Shown piece after piece: positions 54,450-62,377 of a stretch of DNA of 64,000 bases. The position numbers and the translations under genes are program-made. Origin of the DNA: Stieleria sedimenti (GTDB lineage: Bacteria; Planctomycetota; Planctomycetia; Pirellulales; Pirellulaceae); assembly GCF_025060895.1 (NCBI RefSeq), contig NZ_JANZKV010000063.1, positions 62,001 to 126,000 on the forward strand, given 5' to 3'. The stretch's first letter is position 1; every line of letters starts with the position of its first letter. Under the pieces are notes generated by a model. The model was not told the DNA's origin. It made no database searches and worked only from the letters and a program-made list of their open reading frames with translations.

Positions 54450-56766
54450 GGGTACCGCTGACGGTTTCCTGGAGTGGGCGCTTGACGGTTGTGGCATCGT
54501 TAGAGAGTGTTGTCAATGTTGGCAGCGATCCTTCGAGTCGTTGCATCTCAGCCAGTGAGAGCAGGAAAGCGAGCGTCGATTCTGCACCTTGGTTTTGATT
54601 GACCTGATGTTCCGCCAGCCCGTCGTAGCAGCCGCCGGTTGATGCGTTGTAGATCGGTAATCCGTGGTCGTTGCGTCCCAGAAACCAATCGAATGCCAGG
54701 TGTGCCTGTTCGCGCCAGAATGGATCTTTGGCAACATCAAAGGCCTCGATCGCTGCGGACACCATCGCGTGGGCTTCGATCGCCTGTTGGTCATAGATCG
54801 CGGTCGGCACACCTTGGCGACAGAAACCGTTGCACCCGATCGGACGGAACCTGCCTTCGGGAGAGCGTTGTTTCTCGCATAACCAACGGAGCGATTCGAT
54901 ACCGATTTGCGTCACACGCGGATTCTCACTCCAACTCCCACTGCGAATCAAAGCCTGGCACAGCCGGGCGTTGTTGTAAGACGCGACATCTTCAAACCAC
55001 GGCCAATCGTCGGTGGCGGTTCGGTCGTACAGGTCGACGAGTTTTTCGGCCAATCGCTCACCGGTCTGGCTGACGGCGCGGTCACCGCTCATGCGACGTA
55101 GGTATTCGTGAATCCCCAACAGTGCCAGCGCCCAGGTGCGTGGCGAGGTGGTGTCTTCACATGCGGGCAGTGCCTTTGCAAACAAGTCCATCGCCCAGGC
55201 CTGGAATCCCAGTCTTCTGGATCGACCGACACAGGTGCCCAGTGCCCAGACAGCCCGGCCCTGTGAATCGTCCGAACCGTCTCGCTCCATCCAGCGCCGA
55301 TCGAAGCTCATGAAGTTGCGAAAGCGACCGCTCGTTCGATCAAAGGCATAATTCACAAACGCCGCGTACGTTGATGCCAATGCGTGCAATTCTGGAGTGT
55401 CCTTGCCCAGTTCCTCGAGCAAGACCGTCAAAATTAGCGCCCTGGCGTTGTCATCGGTGCAGTAGCCTTCGTGATGGTTGGGAATGGAATAGCAGGCGTG
55501 CTGAATGACTCCGGCCGAATCGCTCATGCGACGCAAGTGTTCCAGATTGATGCGTGGCAGATCCAACGGTTGTTCATTGAGGGTTCGCACCGCCAGGGGT
55601 TTACGCTGGCTCCCGTAATTCGTCTGAGCATCACGGAAGGATTGCAGGTAGAGTTCCGCCACATGGCTCCAGAGCATTTCACGCCCCAACAGGTGGGCTC
55701 GGTCACGCATCGTCTGTCGGCGCTCGTCATCGCTCAGCAGAGCGATCACTTCTCGGCCAATGGCGTCCGGATCTGCAAACGGAACGAGCACTCCCCGGCC
55801 GTCGGCGAGCAATTCTTCGGCATGCCAATAGGGGGTCGAAATGACGGCTTGTCCGCAACCGAACGCATAGGCAAGCGTCCCCGAGACCGCTTGTGCCACG
55901 TTCAGATACGGCGTGATGTAAAGATCCGCGGCGCCGATGAACTTGGTCAACTCGTCCAGTTCAACGAAACGATTGTAAAAGCTGACGTTCTTGCTGATCC
56001 CCAAGTCTTTTGCCATCCGTTCCAGACTGATGCGATAGCGTTCACCTTCGTTTCGTATCAAACTAGGGTGCGTCGCCCCCAAAATCAGATAGATGAAATC
56101 GGGGAATTGTTTCGTGACCTCGGGAATCGCCTTCAGGACGTACTCGATGCCTTTGTTGGGAGAGAGCAGCCCAAACGTCAACGCAACCTGCTTGCCTTCG
56201 ACACCGAACTGTTCTTTGAACTCACTGGGATCTGCATAGGGGGCGTCGGGAATGCCGTGGGCGATCAAATCCACCTTGCTTTCGGGGACGCCATAGGTTT
56301 CGCAGAGCGTTTCGCGACTTCGCTCGGTCATCACCACGAGCCGTGTGGAAAGCTTGGCAAGCTGATCCATGACCTGCCGTTGGGTGGCGTCCGGCTCGGA
56401 CAAAACCGTGTGCAGCGTCGTCACAACCGGGATCCGTATGTCACGCAAAAAAGTCAGAATGTGGCTTCCCCCCGGGCCTCCGAAAATGCCGAATTCGTGT
56501 TGTAGCGAGACCACATCGACGTTGCTGAAGTTCAAGAAATCGGCGGCACAACGGTAGGCGTCAATCTCCTGTTCGGGAATTTGAAAACTCACTTCCGGCC
56601 CGTAGTCGTAGCCTTCTGCTATGTCGTCCACCGGCACCACCACACACTCTGCCGACGAAGCATCGGCAACCGCGCTTCGTAAATCGTGAGTGAACGTGGC
56701 AATGCCGCACTTCCGCGGCAGATAATCGCCGACAAAAGCGATTTTGGTGAGGGCCGAGTTGGCCAT
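54439..56766 (-). CDS. GT4 glycosyltransferase with C-terminal helical-barrel domain
   Basis: A 775-residue protein. Residues 1-385 are a GT-B family 4 glycosyltransferase (IAFVGDYLPRKCGIATFTHDL, LQHEFGIFGGPGG, AHGIPDAPY, TFGLLSPNKGIEYVLKAIPEV, the E..SG-type AQAVSGTLAYAFGCGQAVISTPYWHA). Residues about 390-760 are an alpha-helical toroid resembling glycoside-processing six-hairpin folds (CYSIPNHHEGYCTDDNARALILTVLL split over that part). Flanked on both sides by GH130 genes, so synthesis and phosphorolysis of a mannoside-type glycan is likely. Sugar donor unknown. Confidence 0.88.
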   Translation of the reverse strand: MANSALTKIAFVGDYLPRKCGIATFTHDLRSAVADASSAECVVVPVDDIAEGYDYGPEVSFQIPEQEIDAYRCAADFLNFSNVDVVSLQHEFGIFGGPGGSHILTFLRDIRIPVVTTLHTVLSEPDATQRQVMDQLAKLSTRLVVMTERSRETLCETYGVPESKVDLIAHGIPDAPYADPSEFKEQFGVEGKQVALTFGLLSPNKGIEYVLKAIPEVTKQFPDFIYLILGATHPSLIRNEGERYRISLERMAKDLGISKNVSFYNRFVELDELTKFIGAADLYITPYLNVAQAVSGTLAYAFGCGQAVISTPYWHAEELLADGRGVLVPFADPDAIGREVIALLSDDERRQTMRDRAHLLGREMLWSHVAELYLQSFRDAQTNYGSQRKPLAVRTLNEQPLDLPRINLEHLRRMSDSAGVIQHACYSIPNHHEGYCTDDNARALILTVLLEELGKDTPELHALASTYAAFVNYAFDRTSGRFRNFMSFDRRWMERDGSDDSQGRAVWALGTCVGRSRRLGFQAWAMDLFAKALPACEDTTSPRTWALALLGIHEYLRRMSGDRAVSQTGERLAEKLVDLYDRTATDDWPWFEDVASYNNARLCQALIRSGSWSENPRVTQIGIESLRWLCEKQRSPEGRFRPIGCNGFCRQGVPTAIYDQQAIEAHAMVSAAIEAFDVAKDPFWREQAHLAFDWFLGRNDHGLPIYNASTGGCYDGLAEHQVNQNQGAESTLAFLLSLAEMQRLEGSLPTLTTLSNDATTVKRPLQETVSGTHAS

Positions 56767-56797
56767 GGGAAACTCCTCGGGGGATCGGATGACGAGA

Positions 56798-57841
56798 TCA
56801 CTGAAGTGATTTCAAAATATCCTGTTTGGAAAAATCGACGACGCCGATCGCAGTGTCTGCCGCGCCGTAGTAAACGCTTATTCGGTCATCGCTGTGGTCA
56901 AGACTTGCGGGGATCATGGCCGTCGGGAACACGACGTTGGGTACGAAACCGTTTCGCTCGTACTCAGCCATAGGCGCCATCATCGGTTGGCCGGAGCGTG
57001 CCAGCACCCGGGACGGATCGTCGCGATCCAATAGCAATGCGCCGACCGAGTATTCGCCGACGCGACCGTCGCGCTGAGTCCGCCGGCTGCCGTGATAAAG
57101 ATGCAACCAACCTTCGTCGATCAACATCGGGGGCGTACCGCCGCCGACTCGATCGCCTTCCCAGCTCTGTTCCCCGCCATACAGGCTTTGGTGCTCACCC
57201 CAATGCAGCAAGTCGGGTGATCGGGCAATCCAAATTTGCGGCGGACTGAAATGTGAATTCGGATTCGGGCGATGCAGGGCCAAGTATTGTCCATCGACCT
57301 GTCCTGGAAACAGAACCACGTCTTTGTTTTCAGGACAGAAGATCAAACCGTGGCGTTTGAAGGTCAGCATGTCCTCGCTGGACGCCAATGCCGTTGCCGC
57401 TCCCTGTCGCGAGACGGACACGTAGGTAATCCAATATGTCTGGTCGATCTTGGTAATCCGCGCGTCTTCCATGCCAAATTCCTCGATCGCCAACTCCGGC
57501 AACAGGGCCGGACCGGGCACCCAGCCGGCGGAGCTTCCGTCACGCCGACGAAATACACGCAGATGCGAGACCGACGTCAGTCTCAGTCGGCCATCGGACT
57601 TGGTTTGAACGACGCGTGGATCGATTGGCACGAAGTCGGCTTCACCCACCCAGTCGATGACACAGTCGCCACTGGGGTCCCAACGCGGCAATCCCGACCA
57701 GCCGGAACGTTTCTCATTGGGCCTTTCTGCGACTCGCACGAGCATGACGACGTCATTTCCGATTCGGACGACCCCCGGATTGAAGACACCGATCACCTCG
57801 AAATCATCTCGCGACGGCGCCAGCTGAGCCGGGCATAGCAA
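56798..57841 (-). CDS. GH130 family phosphorylase/mannosidase-like protein (short)
   Basis: The first normal start codon is TTG at 57841 (347 residues), but family-like sequence extends 13 codons upstream to an ATA at 57880 (IIKRFIPRLSQSQ), next to the stop of the preceding gene; no ATG, GTG or TTG exists in between. GH130 features are DDFEVIGVFNPGVVR, EEFGMEDARITKID (GMEDAR signature), LFPGQVDGQYLALHRP, GGGTPPMLIDEGWLHLYHG and GFVPNVVFP. It is a compact five-bladed form without extension, 31 nt upstream of the GT4 gene. Confidence 0.85.
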   Translation of the reverse strand: MLCPAQLAPSRDDFEVIGVFNPGVVRIGNDVVMLVRVAERPNEKRSGWSGLPRWDPSGDCVIDWVGEADFVPIDPRVVQTKSDGRLRLTSVSHLRVFRRRDGSSAGWVPGPALLPELAIEEFGMEDARITKIDQTYWITYVSVSRQGAATALASSEDMLTFKRHGLIFCPENKDVVLFPGQVDGQYLALHRPNPNSHFSPPQIWIARSPDLLHWGEHQSLYGGEQSWEGDRVGGGTPPMLIDEGWLHLYHGSRRTQRDGRVGEYSVGALLLDRDDPSRVLARSGQPMMAPMAEYERNGFVPNVVFPTAMIPASLDHSDDRISVYYGAADTAIGVVDFSKQDILKSLQ

Positions 57842-57876
57842 TTGCGATTGGGAAAGCCGCGGAATAAAACGTTTGA

Positions 57877-58323
57877 TTATGACGTGCCCTGTGTTTGCAC
57901 TGATCTGTTCGTCTCATCCAAACAAGACGAAGCCTTCTCGACGCGGTACGCCTTTGCATCTCCATCCAGCGTCAACCGGAACGAGACACTCACTTGATTT
58001 GCGTCTTGTTGCTGGGCTTGCAGGACGGAGTCCATGGTTGCCGCATTCAATGGAGATTCGTTCGGCCCTCCGGCATCAAGCACAACAAGGTGAATGACGT
58101 CACTGGATTCGGCGATTTGGTTCTTGAGGTAGCCCTTCACCAGTGGATAGGGTGTTAGGGCGAGTTTGGAATCAGCGATAAACAGGTCATAGGGTTGCTT
58201 GTCCGAGAAACCATAAATTGCCACGAAAGCGGGTCCCGAATCTGGGGCAATGAGCTGGGGTGCGAGCCGTTGTTTGCCGTCGAGCAAGACATAACACGGC
58301 GTGTTGGCTGGGAGCGCGTTCAT
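57877..58323 (-). CDS. Conserved-looking hypothetical protein upstream of GH130
   Basis: ATG at 58323 gives 148 residues (an ATG at 58362 is possible). Features: TPCYVLLDGKQRLAPQLIAPDSGPAFVAIYGFSDKQPYDLFIADSKLALTPYP is written here in parts only as a beta-rich N-terminal half of about 70 residues, and the second half contains KGYLKNQIAESSDVIHLVVL. No signal peptide or membrane helix. I do not recognise a family. Its stop codon abuts the likely ATA start of the GH130 gene, so it is probably co-transcribed with the carbohydrate genes. Confidence 0.6.
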   Translation of the reverse strand: MNALPANTPCYVLLDGKQRLAPQLIAPDSGPAFVAIYGFSDKQPYDLFIADSKLALTPYPLVKGYLKNQIAESSDVIHLVVLDAGGPNESPLNAATMDSVLQAQQQDANQVSVSFRLTLDGDAKAYRVEKASSCLDETNRSVQTQGTS

Positions 58324-58369
58324 GGTCGTGACTCTATTTTGTCGTTTCTCGAATGGTTGCATTTTCGTC

Positions 58370-58645
58370 TTAGACCCCACGGGACGATGCCCCCATGCGG
58401 GGCGAGACGACTCGGTAGGCGTACAGCAACACGACGGCGCCTCCGGTTGCAATCACCAGACTGCGAACGTCAAATCCGGTCACGCTTCCAAAGCCAAACG
58501 CCGTTCCGATCATCCCGCCGACGATCGCACCCGCGATACCGATCAGCGTCGTGACGATCAGTCCACCAGGATCGACCCCCGGCATGATCCACTTGGCGAG
58601 GATTCCGGCTAAAAGTCCCATTGCAATCCACAAAAGAATTCCCAT
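58370..58645 (-). CDS. GlsB/YeaQ/YmgE family membrane protein
   Basis: A 91-residue three-helix membrane protein with the transglycosylase-associated family pattern: MGILLWIAMGLLAGILAKW, PGVDPGGLIVTTLIGIAGAIVGG and a Gly-rich second half, ending VVLLYAYRVVSPR. In other bacteria these small proteins respond to envelope or osmotic stress. It lies 46 nt upstream of the hypothetical protein, first in the minus-strand run. Confidence 0.9.
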   Translation of the reverse strand: MGILLWIAMGLLAGILAKWIMPGVDPGGLIVTTLIGIAGAIVGGMIGTAFGFGSVTGFDVRSLVIATGGAVVLLYAYRVVSPRMGASSRGV

Positions 58646-58842
58646 GACAGCCTCCTAAAGGCGTTCGGAATCGCGTCATTCGATTTCGCGACTTGAGTCA
58701 AGGTTGACCGGGTCGGTGAATGACCAACATTCAATCAAAACTTCATCATTCATCGTCTCAGCTGAGGCTGAACGATCGTCCGGTGCCACGTTGACATGGT
58801 TGGTTTCAGGCATTCTGAAATTGAAACGTGCGCATAAAAAAA

Positions 58843-58885
58843 GCCGATGGGGTAGAACACATCAAAGATGTTCTGCCGCATCGGC
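58843..58885. terminator. 17-bp stem with flanking A and T runs
   Basis: Arms 58843-58859 (GCCGATGGGGTAGAACA) and 58869-58885 pair with one mismatch and one G-U; loop of 9 nt. Seven A precede and five T follow shortly after, so it could work as a terminator in both directions. No gene ends next to it, so it might also be a small RNA or mobile palindrome. Confidence 0.6.
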
Positions 58886-59092
58886 ATACTTTTTAACGAG
58901 CCCTCTGGGAATCCCATTGGCTGGGGAATGCCAGATTGCTCTTTATCTTGTCGTCCGGGTTTTGGCGACGGAAAATCGGCTGAACCGTTTCTTCCACGAA
59001 TTCATCCTACGCCGTCTGAAGGAAAAGACAAGGGCGCGACCCTGACTTTGCACCAGCCGTCGACCAAAGCATCCTGTCGTTTTTAAGCCCGC

Positions 59093-59134
59093 ACGCGTTA
59101 GCAAGGGGCTGCGCAGCGACCCTCGCTAACGCGT
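59093..59134. repeat. ACGCGTTAGC hairpin element
   Basis: Arms ACGCGTTAGCAAGGG (59093-59107) and CCCTCGCTAACGCGT (59120-59134), one mismatch, with a self-complementary loop containing GCTGCGCAGC. The whole gap 58646-59392 contains only this, the stem at 58843 and no convincing gene. Confidence 0.6.
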
Positions 59135-59392
59135 CGCACCTGACCTGATCGCGTTGAATTCCTGAACATCGACCAAATCGACAGGCCGCTCTCGCCCTAC
59201 CGCTAATCATTACCTCACAGCGTTGACTCACCGCGTTCACGCCAGATTGCGTCGGAAAACGATTTGCCGCGGCGCTGTCGGCCAGGCGTGTGGTAAATTG
59301 GCAATTCTCACATCGCTTGACCGTACGCTCGCCAATCAGGTGGTGAAAAACGGAGCGAAGTAGGCAATTGATCGTTGAACAGGAAAGGGTCG

Positions 59393-59773
59393 GTGAAAAC
59401 ACACGGAGAAATCGAGGCCGCCGTCTGCAAAGGGATGTCCCATTTCGAGCAGGAGTACATGGGGCGGGGACCGAAGGACATTCGCGCCCATCTGATCGGC
59501 GATCTGCTCGTTGTTCGCTTGCAAGGTGTCTTGACCGCGGCCGAACAACATTTGGTGACCACGCTGCCGGCGGAAAAAGGGCGGGACCTGCTGAAGCAGG
59601 TTCGAACCCAATTGATCGAGACGGCGCGGCCGACCTTGGAGTTGGTGATTCGCGAGATCACCGGTATCAAGCCTGTCAGCCTGCATCACGATATCAGTAC
59701 GCATACCGGCGAAGAGATTGTCGTCTTCACCCTCGAGCAGGCGCCCGCCTGTCGTGAGTCGAAAAGGAAATAG
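59393..59773 (+). CDS. MpsC/DUF2294 family protein
   Basis: GTG at 59393 has an AGGAAAGG ribosome-binding site; a TTG at 59375 is an alternative. The 126 residues match the DUF2294/MpsC family: KTHGEIEAAVCKGMSHFEQEYMGRGPKDIRAHLIGDLL in the first part, LVVRLQGVLTAAE, and the C-terminal HHDISTHTGEEIVVFTLE. In Staphylococcus this domain is tied to a Na+-linked membrane-potential system; the relevance here is uncertain. Stand-alone gene. Confidence 0.85.
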   Translation: MKTHGEIEAAVCKGMSHFEQEYMGRGPKDIRAHLIGDLLVVRLQGVLTAAEQHLVTTLPAEKGRDLLKQVRTQLIETARPTLELVIREITGIKPVSLHHDISTHTGEEIVVFTLEQAPACRESKRK

Positions 59774-59804
59774 GGAAACGACTTCTCCAATTTCCTCAAA
59801 CAGG

Positions 59805-60992
59805 TCACTGTTTCTCTAATTTCAACATGGCCTCGGCGAGTGCTTTGCCGAAACGGATGAAGGTCTTGCCGCTTCCCAGGTAGTGGTATTCGGCGTTGGA
59901 TGCACAGCGATCCCAAGTGCGTTGCTCCTGCGGGGTCAATTCACCGTCGCCGAATCCGTGCCGGTCGCATTCGGCTTGAAACTGCTCCGTTGTCATCTGA
60001 CCCTGCTTGACCCGCTGTTTCCAATTGCCGGTCAGTCGCCGTTTCCAGTAGATGTCGCTCAGCCCGAGTTCGTAATACGGTCCGCTGTCGACCGCGACGA
60101 CGTTGCCGCGATAGCGTGCCGCCACGTTCTGGTCGTATTGCTCCACGGCTGCGAATTGGGCCTTGCGAAATTCACTGACCGGTAGCCCCTTGTCAAATTT
60201 CCGACTGTCTGGGTCCGTGCCGTAGACGCCCAAGATGCCCACAATGAACGGCAGCGTCGGTTTGTGGAACTCCTGGCGGACATCGTGGATGAAATGGATC
60301 ATGTTCTCGGTGTATTGATCGATGTGATGTCGATTGCACATGTCGTTCCAGCCCTGGAACCAGACGAATCCGGCAAGTTCATAGCCTTGGCTTGCATCGT
60401 ACGTCGGCACCAATTTCTTCAGACCCTCGGTGTCCCGGAGCGTCGACTGCACGAACCGGGTCATTTCACGGTAGTAGTGTCCCACGCTTTCCACCGCGGG
60501 GACATTGCCACGTTCTTTCTCGTTCGTACTGGGCTGGTAAGGTCCCGCGCCGGGCGGGCGGAAGTCCACGGCCAGTGACTTTCCGCCCCATGCAGTTTTG
60601 ATGATCAACACCGGTTCGTCGATCGCCTGGTCGATGAAGATGCCAAAACCGTATTCGGGACCGATCCGCTGATCGTCGAAACCGTAGCCGATTTCCACTT
60701 TGCCTTGCCGCACCGTCTCGCCGTCGCGTCCGCCCGTCCGGTAGGTGATCCAGGCATTCTCGCACACGACCGGATCACCATTTTTATCCAGGATCCTGTC
60801 CAGGAGTTCTGTGGTTTCCGGGTCGTCCTGCATGGCCGAAAACGTGCTTTGATGCGCCGAGCCCTGCATGTTCGATTGCCCGGCCAGGATGTACACCTTC
60901 AATGGCCCGGCGGCCGACACGGCATGGCAGGAGAACGCAGTGATCGCCGCCGCGGTGAAGGCGACGATGCGTTTGATTCGGTGACAGCTCAT
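59805..60992 (-). CDS. Secreted sialate O-acetylesterase-like SGNH esterase
   Basis: ATG at 60992 (a TTG lies three codons earlier) begins a signal peptide (MSCHRIKRIVAFTAAAITAFSCHAVSA), giving 395 residues. The SASA/CE6 domain has VYILAGQSNMQGSAH with the block-I serine, IIKTAWGGKSLAVDFRPPG, GFVWFQGWNDM and a C-terminal HYLGSGKTFIRFGKALAEAM region carrying the His. It probably deacetylates acidic or other extracellular sugars; many planctomycete genomes have several such genes with sulfatases. Monocistronic. Confidence 0.9.
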   Translation of the reverse strand: MSCHRIKRIVAFTAAAITAFSCHAVSAAGPLKVYILAGQSNMQGSAHQSTFSAMQDDPETTELLDRILDKNGDPVVCENAWITYRTGGRDGETVRQGKVEIGYGFDDQRIGPEYGFGIFIDQAIDEPVLIIKTAWGGKSLAVDFRPPGAGPYQPSTNEKERGNVPAVESVGHYYREMTRFVQSTLRDTEGLKKLVPTYDASQGYELAGFVWFQGWNDMCNRHHIDQYTENMIHFIHDVRQEFHKPTLPFIVGILGVYGTDPDSRKFDKGLPVSEFRKAQFAAVEQYDQNVAARYRGNVVAVDSGPYYELGLSDIYWKRRLTGNWKQRVKQGQMTTEQFQAECDRHGFGDGELTPQEQRTWDRCASNAEYHYLGSGKTFIRFGKALAEAMLKLEKQ

Positions 60993-61075
60993 GATGATCA
61001 ATTCGGTACAGAAGTGTGGCGCGTCAACGTTCGCTTGCGAGCCCTGGTGGTATCGATGCCAAACTTACACCGGAT

Positions 61076-62368
61076 CTATCCGAACAGATTCTTCAAACGC
61101 TCGTGCTCGGCCACTTTCAGCGGAAAGTTGTCGCATGAACGGTGCGTCGAGATTCCGGCGAAGTCTCGGAGTGCGGAATGGACGTGTTCCGGGCGGAGGC
61201 GGATTCCTCCCTCTTTGTCCAGGGCAAGCGTCTCAGGGTTGATGGGGACCAAAAATTGTTGTTCGTCCGTCGCACCGATGACGCGGTTTCCCTGAATCCC
61301 TGCCCCCAAGAACATGATCGAACCGATCGACCAGTGGTCTTTTCCGTTGCCCTTATTGTAGGTGGGCGTCCGTCCCATTTCGCTCTGCATGACCACCACC
61401 AGTTTTTCGCGGATGTTCCATTGCTCCGCCTTGGTGATCAGGTAGTCGACTCCTGCGAGGAATTCGGGGATCAGTTTCATTTGGTCGGCATCGTTGTTGG
61501 CATGACTGTCGAATTGGCCGATGGACAGATTGGCGGACACGCAAATGCCGGCTCGGAACGATGCCAAAGCGATGTCCACCTGTCGTGACAGCCTTTCTTT
61601 CGGCGACGATTTTGGGATGAACGGCGTCACACGTTGGAGTGCTTTTGAGTTCAGCTGCGCCGCGTACAGCATGCTCTGGGATCGTTCCACCCGCGGCAGA
61701 CGATTCGATTCGATTCTGGTCTGCAGTTGCGCTTCGAGCGCACGCTCGATGCGATCGCTGACGAAGTCGTCGTGGTAGGAATGCCGGGTACTTCCGTCGA
61801 CACCGTCGGCGTTGGCCAGCCGATTGAGCGAGTTCAAGTATGGCACGCGCGACATGGGCACCAAGTTTCCCGTCGCCGAATAGTTGCCGAACGTCAGGAA
61901 CGCCAGGGGAACATCGGGGCCATTGCACGCCGCAACCAAGGCTGCAAACGTAGGATAGGCCAGGCTGTCCAGTTTGCCCGTCGCCATGTAGCGTGAACAG
62001 GGTGAATGGTTGTTGACCGAATAATCCAGACCGTTGATCACCAGCAGTTCCTTGCCGTATTTCGCGAAAAACGTCTCGTTGCTGATGCCCGATTCAATAT
62101 TCTCCGCGTCGGGCGCGAATCGATGATTTCCCTCGGTCAGGATGTCTCCGTGTTTGTAAAGACGATTGATTTCGTTGATGCCTTTGGGGTCCATCAGATA
62201 TGTCGTGTCCCAACCGCCCGACGCATTGAACACGATGTAATAGGGACCGTCGTATGAGGGAAGCTCGCGATCGGCTTCAACCGCACTTGCGATCGTCGAA
62301 GGGGCAACCGGCGTTGAGAAACCCAGTCCGGCTGCGGCACAAAGTTGTAGAAAGTTGCGACGGCGCAT
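61076..62368 (-). CDS. Tat-exported DUF1501-like protein
   Basis: ATG at 62368 (preceded by an in-frame TTG) starts a twin-arginine-like signal MRRRNFLQLCAAAGLG. The 430-residue product has the DUF1501 (alkaline-phosphatase-like fold) character: YYIVFNASGGWDTTYLMDP, GLDYSVNNHSPCSRYMATGK, LSIGQFDSHANNDADQMKL, VVVMQSEMGRTPTYN and KDHWSIGSIMFLGAGIQGNRVIG, with conserved Asp/His probably binding metal. It follows the cytochrome gene with a 9-nt gap. Such gene pairs are typical of planctomycetes. Reaction unknown. Confidence 0.88.
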   Translation of the reverse strand: MRRRNFLQLCAAAGLGFSTPVAPSTIASAVEADRELPSYDGPYYIVFNASGGWDTTYLMDPKGINEINRLYKHGDILTEGNHRFAPDAENIESGISNETFFAKYGKELLVINGLDYSVNNHSPCSRYMATGKLDSLAYPTFAALVAACNGPDVPLAFLTFGNYSATGNLVPMSRVPYLNSLNRLANADGVDGSTRHSYHDDFVSDRIERALEAQLQTRIESNRLPRVERSQSMLYAAQLNSKALQRVTPFIPKSSPKERLSRQVDIALASFRAGICVSANLSIGQFDSHANNDADQMKLIPEFLAGVDYLITKAEQWNIREKLVVVMQSEMGRTPTYNKGNGKDHWSIGSIMFLGAGIQGNRVIGATDEQQFLVPINPETLALDKEGGIRLRPEHVHSALRDFAGISTHRSCDNFPLKVAEHERLKNLFG

Positions 62369-62377
62369 CAAGACACC

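Noticed and set aside
58704-59045. Plus-strand open frame of 113 codons across the A/T-flanked hairpin
   Set aside because: It reads through a strong terminator-like stem, has no ribosome-binding site and no family character.
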